This document shows, in pieces, positions 1-9,953 of a DNA stretch of 64,000 nt. The notes under the pieces are model-generated. The model had not been told where the DNA came from, searched no databases, and saw only the letters and a list, made by a program, of their open reading frames with translations. Within the stretch, counting starts at the first letter, position 1. Each line of letters opens with the position of its first letter. Origin of the DNA: DASPHG01 sp963748315 (GTDB lineage: Bacteria; Actinomycetota; Thermoleophilia; Solirubrobacterales; Thermoleophilaceae); the NCBI GenBank assembly GCA_963748315.1, contig CAVVIK010000005.1, positions 124,001 to 188,000 on the forward strand. The letters run 5' to 3'. The translations under genes were made by a program, and so were the position numbers.

Positions 1-1707
1 CACGAAGCGCAAGGCGCCGATCGTCGTGATCAACGCGAAGACCGGTGAGCGCCACCCGATCTGGGCGGAACTCGATCCGCATCCGTCCCGCCGTCGAGAC
101 GTGAACCTCCAGATCCGGCCGGCGGTCAACTGGGACGAGGGGACGCGCTACATCGTCGCGCTGCGCCGGCTGCGGAACAAGAAGGGCAACGTGCTCGAGG
201 CGGGCAAGGCGTTCCGCCTCTACCGCGACCGCAAGGAGACGGACAACAAGCTGATCGAGAAGCGCCGCGCGCACATGGAGTCGATCTTCAAGACGCTGAA
301 GAAGAAGGCCGGCATCAAGCGCGGGAGCCTCTACCTCGCGTGGGACTTCACGGTCGCGAGCGAGCGCAACCTGACCGAGCGTGCGCTCCACATCCGTGAC
401 GACGCGTTCGCGCTGCTGGGCGACACGAATCTCGCCGACGGCGTCGTCCAGGGAGACGCGCCGGACTTCACGGTGACGAGCGTCACGGCGGTCGACGACG
501 TGCCCGGCGTCCGCGAGCGGATCGAGGGCACGTTCCAGGTGCCGTGTTACCTCGACAGCGCGGGCTGCGAGCCCGGCGGCGGCTTCGAGTACGCGAGCAA
601 GCGCTCGAACATCCCGCTGCGCGCGGACACCGCAACTTCCGCACGGCGCCGTTCTACTGCAACGTCCCGTCGGCGGCGAGCCCGTCGAATCCCGCGCTCA
701 ACGTCGCAGTACGGCCACGGCCTGCTCGGTCGGGCGAGCAGGTGTTCACCGAGATCGACATCAGCACGATGGCCGAGCGCCACAACGCGATGTACTGCGC
801 GACCGACTGGACCGGCATGAACGAGCCGAGCGTCCCGTTCGCGGTCGAGGTGCTCCAGGACCTGTCGCTCTTCCCGAAGTTCGCCGACCGCCTGCAGCAG
901 GGCTGGTCGACCAGCTCTACCTCGGGCGGCTGATGCTGCACCCGAACGGCCTGGCGTCGGCGCCGCAGTTCCAGCAGGGCGGCCAGCCGATCTTCGACAA
1001 CTCGAGGCTCCTGTGGGACTCGAACAGCCAGGGCGGGATCATGGGCGGCGCGCTCACCGCGCTCGCGCCCGACTTCCAGAACGCCGTGCTGGGTGTTCCG
1101 GCGATCAACTACTCGGTCCTCCTGCGCCGGAGCGTCGACTGGGACATCTACTCGCAGATCATCTACCCGCAGTACCCGCGCGAGCGCGAGCGGCCGCTGA
1201 TCCTCGGCCTGATCCAGATGCTCTGGGATCGCGGCGAGGGGAACGGCTACGCCCATCACATCGTCGGCGACCCGCTGCCGGGCACGCCGGACCACAACGT
1301 GCTGATGCACGTAGCGGTCGGCGACCACCAGGTCACGACGATCCAGGCCGACGTGATGGCGCGGACGATCGGCGCAAGCGTGCGCCAGCCCGCGGTCGAC
1401 GATGGGCGCTCGCTCGAGGACAACCCGTTCTTCGGCATCCCCGCCATCGGCGGGTTCCCGTTCACGGGCGATGCGGCGCTCGTGTACTGGGACACGGGGC
1501 CCGGTCCGGGAGGAGAACGGCGTGACGGTCGGCACCAATCCCGCCCCGCTCGGAGAGGTGCCGAACCGCTCGGGCGCGGACCCGCACGGGCGCCCGCGCA
1601 AGGACCCGGACGCGCAGGACCAGAAGGTCGAGTTCATGCTGAACGGCGACGTGATCGACGTCTGCGGCGCGTCGCCGTGCTACGTGGACGGCTACACCGG
1701 CCCCTGA
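1..1707 (+). pseudogene. C-terminal part of a large alpha/beta-hydrolase-like protein, frame-broken
   Basis: The reading frame is open from the left edge to the stop at 1705-1707 but changes frame near 640, 925 and 1510. Joined, the pieces give about 560 residues of good protein sequence. The stretch around 1020-1060 encodes NSQGGIMGGAL, which resembles a serine-hydrolase nucleophile elbow (x-N-S-x-G-G). No membrane segment is visible in this part, and the signal peptide, if any, lies upstream. Large exported proteins of this type are known in Thermoleophilia, but I cannot name a substrate. The next gene, rpmB, starts 26 bp downstream with its own -10 box, so the two are probably not co-transcribed. 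The frame changes could be decay or sequencing error; essential neighbours show the same damage, so error is likelier. Confidence 0.55.
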
Positions 1708-1718
1708 CGGGGCGGTGC

Positions 1719-1724
1719 TAGCCT
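1719..1724 (+). promoter_or_regulatory. -10 box (TAGCCT) of rpmB
   Basis: TAGCCT ends 8 bp before the GTG start of rpmB, so transcription would begin on or next to the start codon. There is no Shine-Dalgarno sequence. The same layout recurs at many other genes in the window. Confidence 0.45.
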
Positions 1725-1732
1725 CCGCCGCC

Positions 1733-1924
1733 GTGGCCAAGGTCTGTTACTCGTGCGGAAAGGGCCCGGCGTTCGGGCACAGCCGCAGCCATTCGATGGT
1801 CGCCACCAAGCGGCGCTTCAACGCGAACCTCCAGAAGGTCCGCATCTCCGTGGACGGCGCGCCGCGGCGCGAGTACGTGTGCACCCGCTGCCTGAAGTCG
1901 GGCAAGGTGCTCAAGCACGTGTAA
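1733..1924 (+). CDS. rpmB: 50S ribosomal protein L28
   Basis: 63-residue protein starting at GTG 1733 (MAKVCYSCGKGPAFG...). L28 is a component of the large ribosomal subunit. Two CxxC pairs (CYSC near residues 5-8 and CTRC near 53-56) identify the zinc-binding form. Basic residues and the SHSMVATKRRF segment are typical of the family, and the length is normal. It is followed after 10 bp by the FakA-like gene and then recG, an order shared by many Gram-positive bacteria. The start follows a -10 box with no ribosome-binding site, suggesting a leaderless transcript. Confidence 0.95.
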   Translation: MAKVCYSCGKGPAFGHSRSHSMVATKRRFNANLQKVRISVDGAPRREYVCTRCLKSGKVLKHV

Positions 1925-1934
1925 AACACACACT

Positions 1935-3559
1935 GTGCCGGACCCCAGTCTCGAGCGGTTTCGCAAGGTCGTCGCCAATGCGTGCGCCGAGCTCGAGAGC
2001 CGCCGCCAGGAGGTCAACGACCTGAATGTCTTCCCCGTCGCCGACGGCGACACGGGGGACAACATGGCGATGACGATGCGGGCCGTCCTCGACGAGCTCG
2101 ATCGCCTGAACGGCCAGACTGATCGACGAGATCGGCCGCGACGAGCTGGTGCGCGCGGTCGCGCGGGCGGCGCTCTTGGGCGCGCGCGGCAACAGCGGCG
2201 TGATCCTGTCGCAGATCGTCCGCGGCGCTGCGGAGGAGCTCGCATCGCGGCCCGGCGAGCTCGTGGACCCGGTCCTGGTCGCCGCGGCGTTCGCACGCGC
2301 GGCCGACGCCGCGTACGAGTCCGTCCGCGACCCGGCGGAGGGCACGATGCTGTCGGCGGTGCGCGCGATGGCGCACAGGGTCGCGCAGGACCTCGCGCAC
2401 ATGGAGAAGGCCAGGCTCGAGCAGGGCGCGTCCGAGGACGAGCAGGACGAACTGCTCGCGGACGTGCTCGAGCGCGCGCTCGAGGCGGCGAACGAGGCCG
2501 TCGAGCGCGGGCCCGAGCAGCTGCCCGTGCTGAAGGAGGCGGGTGTCGTCGACGCCGGCGCGTATGGGCTGACGGCGATCGTCGTTGGCGTGATCGCGGC
2601 GCTGCGCGGCGGCAACGGCCCCGTGCTCGCGCACCAGATCGCCCCGACGCGGGCGATGCACCTGCCGCAGCACGAGTCGAGCGAGTATCGCTACTGCACG
2701 AACTTCGCCGTAACCGGTCAGGGCCTCGACGCGCGCGAGTTCATCCCGATGCTCGAGCAGATCGGCGACTGCGTGCTCGTCGTGGGCGATCAGGCGACCC
2801 TCAAGGTGCACGTCCACACCGACGAGCCGGACCTCGCGACGTCGATGTTCGTCGCGCGCGGCGCGGTGTCGCACTTCGACGTTGCCGACATGCACGAGCA
2901 GGTCGCCGACCGCAGCGCGAGGCTCGAGGTCGGATGCTCGCCGGTCGTGGTGGCGACCGGGGACGGGCTCGTGCGGATGTTCCGCGAGCTCGGGGCGCAC
3001 GTCGTCGAAGGCGGTCCCACGATGAACCCCTCCACCTACGACATCCTGGCCGGCATCCACTCGGCGCCCGGCAGCTCGGCGGTCGTCCTGCCGAACAGCC
3101 CGAACGTGATCCTGGCCGCCGAGCGCGCGGCCGAGCTGTCGGAGAAGGACGCCTGTGTGGTGGCCACGCGCTCTCAGCAGCAGGCGCTCACGGCGCTGCT
3201 CGCGTTCGACGGCGCCGTGCACGCGAGCGCGAACGCGGAGCGCCTGCGCGAGGCGGCCGACGGCCGTGCGCACCGGCGGAGTCGCGCGCGCGGCGCGCGA
3301 GGACCCCGGCGGCAGGTTCAGCGTCGGCGACGCCGTCGGCTACTCGGGCGAAGACCTGACGGCGTGGGGCGACCCCGCCGAGGTGCTCGCGCGGACCATG
3401 CGCGCCGTGACCGAGGGCTGCGAGGTCGTCACGTGTATCGCGGGCGACGGTGCACCGCTTCGCCGCGATGCGGTCGAGCGCGCGGTCCCGGAGGGCATCG
3501 AGCTCGACTACCACGAGGGCGGCCAGCCCTCGTGGTGGTGGCTGCTGTGCGCCGAGTAG
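1935..3559 (+). CDS. FakA/YloV-like DAK2-domain fatty acid kinase (two frame changes)
   Basis: Starts at GTG 1935. The N-terminal DhaL/DAK2 domain shows the nucleotide- and metal-binding motif VADGDTGDNM, then GARGNSGVILSQ and VDAGAYGLTAI. The C-terminal half is the DegV-like extension seen in FakA. In Firmicutes FakA phosphorylates fatty acids held by FakB to give acyl-phosphate, the substrate that PlsX and PlsY also handle; plsX lies 7 kb downstream and no fakB is in this window. The frame changes near 2118 and 3262; between these points the sequence is well conserved. Its position between rpmB and recG matches Gram-positive gene order. The kinase assignment is from family knowledge. Confidence 0.85.
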
Positions 3560-3662
3560 CGAGCCCGTCCAGCCGCGCGGGCATCCTCTTCGCATCGGGA
3601 CACGCTTCGCCGAACCGGATGACCTGACCGCGGAAGAGCTGCGATCCGCGCCGCTGCGCTCG

Positions 3663-5715
3663 GTGCCGCGCCCGAGCCGGCTGGAGGAGCCGCTCCAGCT
3701 GAAGGGCCCGGCGGCGAAGGCGGCGGCGGGGCTCGGGATCGAGACCGTCGGCGACCTGCTCGAGCACCTGCCGCACACACACCGGGACCGGAGGGAGACG
3801 CGCGGCGTGGCCTCGCTCGGCGTTGGCGAGGAGGCGACCGTCGCCGTCACCGTCCGCAGCGTCAGCGTGCGGCCGATGCGCAACCGCCGCCAGAAGCGGG
3901 TCGAGGCGCGGGTGGCGGATGAGAGCGGGCCGATGGTGGCCGTGTGGTTCAACCAGCCGTGGCTTGCGCGGCAGCTCGGGGAAGGCACCGCGCTCCTCTT
4001 GCACGGCAAGCTCAGGCGCCGCAACCAGTTCTGGGTGACCGAGCACGAGCTGATCGGCGGCGCCGCCGAGGCCGGCGTCCACACGCTCGGCCTCGTCCCC
4101 GTCTATCCGGCGAGCCAGGGCATCACGCCGGAACGGCTGCGCACACTGACGTGGGACGCCTACGAGCGGATCGTCGATGTGGTCGAGCCCCTGCCCGGAC
4201 GCCTGCGCGCGGCGGAGCGCCTGGCCGAACGCCCCGCGGCGCTGGCGGCGGCGCACTTCCCCGACCGGCCAGAGGACCCGGACGAGGCCCGCCACCGCCT
4301 GGCGTTCGAGGAGCTCTTCCTGCTCGAGCTCGCGTTGGCCGGGCGCAAGCGCGCCCGGAGCGAGCGAGCACGCGCGCGCGAGCTGCCTGGGACAGGCGAG
4401 CTCGTTGAGCCGTGGATGCCAGACCCTGCCGTTCGAGCCGACCAGCGACCAGCGACGAGCGATTGAGCGCATCGAGCGCGACATCGCGACCTCGACACCG
4501 ATGCAGCGCCTCCTCATGGGCGAGGTCGGCAGCGGCAAGACGGTCGTGGCTTTGGCCGCGATGCTGCGTGCGGTCGAGAGCGGCGCGCAGGCTGCGTTCA
4601 TGGCGCCCACCGAGACGCTCGCCGAGCAGCACATGGCGACGCTCGACCGCCTGCTCGGCGGGCACGTCCCGATCGGGCTGCTGACCGGATCCACGCCGGC
4701 CGCCCGGCGGCGCGACCTGCTCGATCGGCTCGCCTCGGGTGAGCTCGGCATGATCGTCGGCACGCACGCCCTGATCGAGCCGGCGGTCGAGTTTCGAGCG
4801 TTGTCGCTCGTCGTCGTGGACGAGCAGCACCGCTTCGGGGTGCGCCAGCGCGCGGCGCTCGACGCGAAGGGCGACGGGCTCGTGCCCCACGCGCTCCACA
4901 TGACTGCGACCCCGATCCCGCGCACGCTGGCGCTGACCGCGTACGGCGACCTCGACGTGACGATTTTGCGCGAGCTTCCCGCAGGCCGGCGCCCGGTCGA
5001 GACGCACGTCGTCGACGGCGCCCGGGCCCGCGCCCGTGCATATGAGCGGATCCGCGAGGAGATTGCGAAGGGGAGGCAGTGCTTCGTCGTCTGCCCGTTG
5101 GTGGAGGAGTCCGAGGCGCTCCAGGCGAAGGCGGCGACCGTCGAGGCCGAGCGGCTCGCGGCGACCGAGTTCCGCGACCAGCGCGTCGAGCTGATCCACG
5201 GGCAGATGCCGACCAAGCGCAAGCAGGAGGCGATGGCGGCGTTCGTCGCGGGGGACGCCGACGTCCTCGTCGCGACGAGCGTGATCGAGGTGGGCATCGA
5301 CGTGCCGAACGCCACGGTGATGCTGATCGAGGCGGCGGAGCGGTACGGGATCTCGCAGCTCCACCAGCTCCGCGGGCGGATCGGGCGCGGCGAGCACGAG
5401 TCGCTCTGCATCCTGTTCGGCGATCCGTCGCTCCCGCGGCTCGAAGCGATCGCGAAGGAGCGCGACGGGTTCAAGCTCGCCGAGATCGATCTGCAGATCC
5501 GCGGCGCGGGGGAGGTGCTCGGCACCCGCCAGCACGGCATGCCCGAGTTCAAGGTCGCGCGGCTGCCCGAGGATGTCGTGCTGCTGGAGCGGGCACGGGA
5601 GCGCGCGGGGGAGGTGCTCGCCGCCGACCCCGGGCTCGAGCAGCCCGAGAACGCGCTGTTGCGCGAGGCGACGGTGGCACGCTTCGGGTCCGACATGGAC
5701 CCGATTCCCGCGTAG
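3663..5715 (+). CDS. recG: ATP-dependent DNA helicase RecG (one frame change)
   Basis: RecG remodels stalled replication forks and Holliday junctions. An N-terminal wedge/OB domain is followed by a superfamily 2 helicase core: Walker A GEVGSGKT near 4525, the DEQHRFG box near 4820, TATPIPRTLALT near 4905, and helicase motifs ending near GRIGRGEH at 5380. The frame changes near 4418 between the N domain and the helicase core. The start is uncertain: GTG 3663 is the first standard start in frame after the preceding stop, but conserved-looking sequence reaches upstream to about 3620, where an ATG lies in another frame. Total length is about 690 residues, normal for RecG. Confidence 0.93.
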
Positions 5716-5731
5716 GCGAGTGATTCCCTAG

Positions 5732-6265
5732 ATGAGAATCGTCGCTGGGCGACACAAGGGCCGCCGGCTGCGTGCGCCGGCCGGCGCCGAGACGCGGCCG
5801 ACGGCCGACCGGGTTCGCGAGGCCGTCTTCTCGATTCTGGGCTCTGTCGAGGGGGTGCGCGTGCTCGACCTCTATGCCGGCTCGGGGGCGCTCGGACTCG
5901 AGGCGCTGTCGCGGGGAGCGGCGTCCGCGACGTTCGTCGAGTCGGGGCGTCCGGCCCTCGCCGCGATCCGCGCGAACCTCGACGCGACGGGGGAGGAGGC
6001 CGAGGTCGTGGCGGCGGATGCGATCAGGTGGCTACGTGCTGCCGGCGACGGCGAGCGGGCTTTCGACCTCGTTTTCTGCGATCCGCCGTATGATGCGGCC
6101 GCCCGTATCGCGCAGCCGCTCGGCGAGCTGCTGCCGCGCGTGGCGGCCCCGCAAGCCCTGATCGTGACCGAATCTTCCAAGCGGAACCCGCTCGTCATCG
6201 ACTTGCCACTCACCGACGAGCGGACATACGGCGACACCAGGATCGCGATCCACCGTGGTAGCTAA
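5732..6265 (+). CDS. rsmD: 16S rRNA (guanine966-N2)-methyltransferase
   Basis: 177 residues from ATG 5732. It is a class I SAM-dependent methyltransferase: the SAM-binding loop VLDLYAGSGALGLEAL is near residues 43-58 and the catalytic FCDPPYD motif near 113-119. It methylates the N2 of G966 in 16S rRNA during 30S assembly. The MRIVAGRHKGRRL start is characteristic of the family. The last 11 bp overlap coaD, the partner found with rsmD in most bacteria, so the two are translationally coupled. Confidence 0.96.
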   Translation: MRIVAGRHKGRRLRAPAGAETRPTADRVREAVFSILGSVEGVRVLDLYAGSGALGLEALSRGAASATFVESGRPALAAIRANLDATGEEAEVVAADAIRWLRAAGDGERAFDLVFCDPPYDAAARIAQPLGELLPRVAAPQALIVTESSKRNPLVIDLPLTDERTYGDTRIAIHRGS

Positions 6266-6755
6266 GAACGGCGGGACGGTCGTCTGCCCGGGGTCCTACG
6301 ACCCGGTGACGATGGGACACCTCGACATCATCGGCCGCGTCGCGGGCGTCTTCGACCAGGTGATCGTCGCCGTCGTGAACCAGCCGGTGCGCAAGCAGAA
6401 GACGCTGTTCAGCGCCGAGGAGCGGGTCAAGATGATCGAGGCGGAGATCGCGAATCTGCCCAATGTGCAGGTAAAACCCTTTGATACGCTCATCGTCGAC
6501 TTCGCGAGAGAGCACGGGGCGAAGGCGATAGTCAAGGGCTTACGTGCGATTTCGGACTTCGAGTACGAGTTCGAGATGAATCAGCTGAATCGCAACATGG
6601 CACCTGACATCGAGAGCATCTTCATGATGAGCTCACCGCAATTCAGCTTTCTCAGCTCGAGCGGCGTCAAGGAGTTGGCTATGTTCGGCGGCGACCTGAG
6701 CGGGCTTGTTCCCGACACGGTCGCCGAGCAATTGCAGGAACGACTCAAGCGCTAA
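6255..6755 (+). CDS. coaD: Phosphopantetheine adenylyltransferase
   Basis: 166 residues from GTG 6255, overlapping the end of rsmD. It transfers AMP from ATP to 4'-phosphopantetheine, the penultimate step of coenzyme A synthesis. The nucleotidyltransferase signature GSYDPVTMGHLDII is near residues 12-25, and the second ATP-binding motif FLSSSGVKELA is near 132-142. EYEFEMNQLNRNM is the family's substrate-binding stretch. Length is typical. Coenzyme A made here also supplies the prosthetic group of the carrier protein encoded at 11.1 kb. Confidence 0.96.
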   Translation: MVAKNGGTVVCPGSYDPVTMGHLDIIGRVAGVFDQVIVAVVNQPVRKQKTLFSAEERVKMIEAEIANLPNVQVKPFDTLIVDFAREHGAKAIVKGLRAISDFEYEFEMNQLNRNMAPDIESIFMMSSPQFSFLSSSGVKELAMFGGDLSGLVPDTVAEQLQERLKR

Positions 6756-6775
6756 AGAACAGAGGTCTTGAATTT

Positions 6776-7237
6776 ATGGATGTCCTAGTCCTCATCGACA
6801 AGCTCGACGACCAGATCCACAACGCGAAGCCGGTGCCGCTGACGGATCAGGTGCGTGTCGACAAGGAGGAGATCTACGACATCCTCGATCAGATGCGCGC
6901 GACGATCCCCGAGGAGATCAAGCAGGCGCGCTGGATCGTGAAGGAGCGTCAGGAGATGCTCGCCGAGGCGAAGCGGGAGGCGGAGCGGATCGTCAAGGAG
7001 GCGCGTGACGAGCAGACGCGTCTGATCTCCAATCAGGAAGTCACGAAGCAGGCCGAGCGCCAGGCCGACGAGATCGTCGAGGACGCTCGCGCGCGCGAGC
7101 GCGAGATCCGTCTTGGCGCCGAGGACTACGCCGACGACATCCTCAACACCCTCGAGGTCAACCTCTCGAAGTTCATCGCCGCCGTCCAGCGCGGCCGCGA
7201 CCGTCTCCAGGGCCGCGAAGAAGCCGAAGTCGGCTAA
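6776..7237 (+). CDS. SepIVA-like DivIVA-type coiled-coil protein
   Basis: 153 residues, ATG 6776 with a weak AGAGGT ribosome-binding site 9 bp upstream. Almost the whole protein is charged, heptad-like coiled coil rich in E, R, A and Q, with no membrane segment. In mycobacteria the DivIVA-like septal protein SepIVA is encoded beside the yceD homologue and rnc, and this gene lies in the matching place between coaD and yceD. SepIVA acts in cell-wall synthesis and division. This copy is shorter than the mycobacterial one (about 245 residues), so the equivalence is inferred from synteny and composition. Similar proteins are often annotated as ATP synthase subunit b-like. Confidence 0.6.
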   Translation: MDVLVLIDKLDDQIHNAKPVPLTDQVRVDKEEIYDILDQMRATIPEEIKQARWIVKERQEMLAEAKREAERIVKEARDEQTRLISNQEVTKQAERQADEIVEDARAREREIRLGAEDYADDILNTLEVNLSKFIAAVQRGRDRLQGREEAEVG

Positions 7238-7245
7238 GGCCGCTG

Positions 7246-7326
7246 CAAAGCTTCGGATCTCGGCGTCCTCGGGTCTCGCTTTGGCCCGCCAAAGCTTCGA
7301 CCCTGCGTCCTTGAGCTCCTCGCTTT
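7246..7326. repeat. Two imperfect 37-bp direct repeats with inverted ends
   Basis: Units 7246-7282 and 7290-7326 both begin CAAAGCTTCG and end CTCGCTTT, with a diverged centre. Each unit therefore starts CAAAGC and ends GCTTT, an inverted pair that could fold. They fill the gap between the SepIVA-like gene and a small hypothetical gene. Confidence 0.55.
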
Positions 7327-7374
7327 TCGCGGCCTAGGGAGCAGGCGGCGCTGGACGGAGACTCAATTGCGCGT

Positions 7375-7659
7375 GTGGTCGCAGTCGAGTATTCGCCGGA
7401 CGGCGGTCGTGCGATCGTGTTCCTCGAGTACAACCCCGACTCGCGACCGACGCCCTACGTGGCTCTCTGCGAGAAATTTGATGACGGCTGGACCAGTTCG
7501 ATCGGCGGGTCGGGTGGTGGTACCGGGTGGATGATCAGCCACGAAGACCCCGTTCGGGACGAGCTCGGGGTGACGTGGGGTTGGGAGCCGCCGCGAGCCG
7601 AGTGGGACACGCCTCCGCCTCCCTCTCCGGGCGCCCCGGATGATGCGGAGCCCTGGTGA
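7375..7659 (+). CDS. Small hypothetical protein
   Basis: 94 residues from GTG 7375. I do not recognise it. The sequence reads like a real compact protein (alternating strands around VAVEYSPDGGRAIVFLEYN, then CEKFDDGW) and ends in a proline-rich acidic tail. No signal peptide or membrane segment. It lies alone between two repeat or hairpin regions, with no clear ribosome-binding site. Confidence 0.4.
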   Translation: MVAVEYSPDGGRAIVFLEYNPDSRPTPYVALCEKFDDGWTSSIGGSGGGTGWMISHEDPVRDELGVTWGWEPPRAEWDTPPPPSPGAPDDAEPW

Positions 7660-7707
7660 GCGTGCCAAAGGCCCGAAACTAGACATTTGTCCGGTTGGCC
7701 TACCGCC

Positions 7708-7770
7708 GGACCCCGTGTTACAAAGGGTCCAGGACTCGTAATGACTGCCGTCGCCCTCCCGTGGCGACGG
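7708..7770 (+). promoter_or_regulatory. Two tandem hairpins ahead of a small gene
   Basis: GGACCC at 7708-7713 pairs with GGGTCC at 7725-7730. CCGTCGCC at 7748-7755 pairs perfectly with GGCGACGG at 7763-7770 across a 7-nt loop. A purine-rich ribosome-binding site (CCAGGAGAAG) and ATG 7791 follow. No T-run follows, so this looks like a structured 5' leader rather than a terminator. Confidence 0.45.
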
Positions 7771-7790
7771 TTGGAACCAGGAGAAGACGG

Positions 7791-7994
7791 ATGCAGGACG
7801 AGCTGGTCACCTTTCACGTGATCGAACCCGGTCGCAGCTCTCGCCCGACCCTGTTCGAGGTCTCGATGATCGTCGAGTCCGAGACGCGTTCCGGCCTCCA
7901 GGAGTGCGACGAGGACGCCTGGCAGCACGTCATCGGGCACGCCAAGTACCTGGTCGCGCAGCACCTCGAGCGAGCCGAGACCGGCGCCACCTAG
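7791..7994 (+). CDS. Small hypothetical protein
   Basis: 67 residues from ATG 7791, chosen because a strong AGGAG-type ribosome-binding site lies just upstream. Begins MQDELVTFHVIEPGRSS and contains one cysteine. No membrane segment or recognised domain. The preceding 80 bp hold two hairpins. It lies directly before yceD, which has its own -10 box. Confidence 0.55.
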   Translation: MQDELVTFHVIEPGRSSRPTLFEVSMIVESETRSGLQECDEDAWQHVIGHAKYLVAQHLERAETGAT

Positions 7995-8014
7995 GCGGGC
8001 CGCGGAAGCGGCGC

Positions 8015-8020
8015 TACCCT
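8015..8020 (+). promoter_or_regulatory. -10 box (TACCCT) of yceD
   Basis: TACCCT ends 8 bp before ATG 8029, with no ribosome-binding site between; leaderless layout. Confidence 0.4.
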
Positions 8021-8028
8021 CGCCCAAT

Positions 8029-8542
8029 ATGGGCGGGACGACGAGCACGATCGACCTCGGCCGCCTCGGCCTCTCCTCCGGAGAGGGCGCGAATCTCACG
8101 CCCCGGATCGCCCTCGACGGGGTCGAGCTCGGCGGACAGCGGTATACGGCCCCCGGAGCTGTCGCCGACGCGCGCCTCGACGTCTCGCACACGACGAGCG
8201 GCTATGCCCTGCGGCTGCGGTACGACGTCCGGCTGGAGGGCCCCTGCATGCGGTGTCTCGAGCCGGCGGCACACAAGCTCTCCATCGACGCGCGCGAGGT
8301 CGACCAGCCGGGCGGCGGCGACGACCTGCGTTCGCCCTACCTCGAAGGTGACGAGCTCGACGTGAAGTCGTGGGCGCGCGACGCCCTCGTGCTCGCGCTG
8401 CCGGTCGCAGATTCGCTGCACGGCCGAGTGCCGCGGGCTCTGCGGAATCTGCGGCGCGAACCTGAACGAGGACCCCGAGCACGCGCACGAGCGCGAGCCG
8501 GATCCGCGCTGGCAGAAGTTGTCGGAATTGAAGCTGGACTGA
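8029..8542 (+). CDS. yceD: YceD/DUF177 family protein (one frame change)
   Basis: About 170 residues from ATG 8029. YceD proteins are almost always encoded before rpmF and are linked to 23S rRNA metabolism. The first conserved block CMRCLEP is near 8247. After a frame change near 8405 the protein continues as CTAECRGLCGICGANLNED to the stop at 8540-8542. The four or more cysteines are the family's metal-binding signature. Here two extra genes (DUF1326, DUF2182) separate it from rpmF, which is unusual. Confidence 0.85.
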
Positions 8543-8596
8543 GCCATCCGGCGCGGTTAGGGTCGCGCTACTGGCTATCCCGAAAGGGGGACTCGA

Positions 8597-9224
8597 ATGA
8601 GCGGTTATCAGCTCGAGGGCTCACTGCTCGAGGTGTGCTCCTGCGACGTGCTGTGTCCGTGCTGGATCGGGGAAGACCCGGACCAGGGCACCTGTGACGC
8701 GGTCGTCGCGTACCACTTCGACAAGGGCACGATCGACGGCGTCGACGTCGGCGGCCTGAGCCTCGTCGCCGTGGCCCACATCCCGGGAAACGTCTTGGAA
8801 GGGAACTGGCGCGAGGTCGTGTACGTGGACGACGAGGCGTCCGAGGAGCAGGCTGACGCGATCCTCGCCGCGTTCTACCGGCAAGCTCGGCGGTCCGCTC
8901 GCTGACCTTGCGGAGCTCGTCGGCGAGGTCGTCGCGGTCGAACGAGCGCCGATCAGGCACGAGATCGTCGACGGCGCGGGGCACGCTGACCGTCGGCAGC
9001 AACGGCGGCGCAAGGTCCACGCGACGATGCATCCGTAGACAGGGCCCGACGGAAGCACGACCACACTCAACAACTCGGTCTTCTCGACGGTGCCGGGCTC
9101 GCCGGCGTACGTCGGGGTCGCGGACACCCAGAAGATCGACATCCCGGAGCACGGCTACCAATGGTCGTACGAGAAGAAGAACGCGATTCAGTCCGACTGG
9201 AAGCTCGACTACAGCGGGGACTGA
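8597..9224 (+). CDS. DUF1326 domain protein (frame-broken)
   Basis: ATG 8597 with GAAAGGGGGA ribosome-binding site. The N-terminal block LLEVCSCDVLCPCWIGEDP holds four closely spaced cysteines typical of DUF1326. The frame changes near 8880 and again near 8990-9040; the last block PGSPAYVGVADTQKIDI is in frame with the stop at 9222-9224. Total about 205 residues. Function is unknown. DUF1326 genes commonly sit beside DUF2182 membrane-protein genes, as here, and the cysteines suggest a metal. Confidence 0.75.
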
Positions 9225-9915
9225 CAGCAGCGATAGCCGCGGCTTGGGTCGCCGCCATCACAGCGGAGGCGACCGGGGCTGCGTCGCTGCTGCACCACGA
9301 CGGGCTGATCGAGGATGGGCCGGCGATGTGGATCGCCGTGCCCGCGTTCCTGCTCGCATGGCAGGTGATGCTGGCGGCGATGATGCTGCCGAGCAGCCTG
9401 CCGCTCATGCGGATGTTCGCCAGGGCATCCGGCGAGCCAGCCGCGCCCGCGGGCGGCCATGGCGGGCTTCCTCGGCGGCTACGCCCTGGTGTGGACGGCG
9501 TTCGGGGCGCTCGCCTTCGCCTTCGACATCGGCGTCCACGCCACGGTCGACGCGAGCCCGTGGCTCCAGGACCACACGTGGGTCCTCGGCGCCGGAGTGC
9601 TCGCACTCGCGGGCGCCTTCCAGTTCTCGTCGCTCAAGTACGCGTGCCTCGACAAGTGCCGCCACCCGGGCCAGTTCATGCTCCGCTTCTACAGGCGCGG
9701 GGCCGGGCGGCGGGATGGCGCTCGGCCTGAGGCACGGGCTCTTCTGCCTCGGCTGCTGCTGGGCGCTGATGCTCGTGATGTTCTCGGTCGGCGTGGCGAG
9801 CCTCTTCGCGATGGCGATGCTGACCGCGCTGATGGTCTACGAGAAGACCCAGCCGCGCGGGCGCCAGGTCGTGCCGGTCGCCGGGCGTCACGCTCTTCGC
9901 GACGGCACTCGATGA
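9221..9915 (+). CDS. DUF2182 predicted metal-binding membrane protein (frame-broken)
   Basis: A polytopic membrane protein of about 230 residues. Hydrophobic segments are visible at about 9225-9270, 9325-9400, 9460-9520, 9585-9630 and 9725-9830. The family block SSLKYACLDKCRHPGQFM is near 9630-9680 and HGLFCLGCCWALM near 9735-9770; these cysteines and histidines are why the family is called metal-binding. Frame changes occur near 9455 and 9705. The apparent start is a CTG that overlaps the stop of the DUF1326 gene (CTGA at 9221-9224); the only standard start in frame is ATG 9161. It is probably coupled to DUF1326 and works with it. Confidence 0.7.
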
Positions 9916-9937
9916 TCGCTGTCGTATTCGGCGTAGC

Positions 9938-9943
9938 TACACT
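9938..9943 (+). promoter_or_regulatory. -10 box (TACACT) of rpmF
   Basis: TACACT ends 10 bp before ATG 9954; no ribosome-binding site is present between them. Confidence 0.4.
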
Positions 9944-9953
9944 GGCGCGTTCG

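Noticed and set aside
3429..5696. Minus-strand open frame of about 755 residues opposite recG
   Set aside because: Low-complexity Ser/Arg/Ala translation typical of the antisense frame in GC-rich DNA; recG on the other strand explains the openness.
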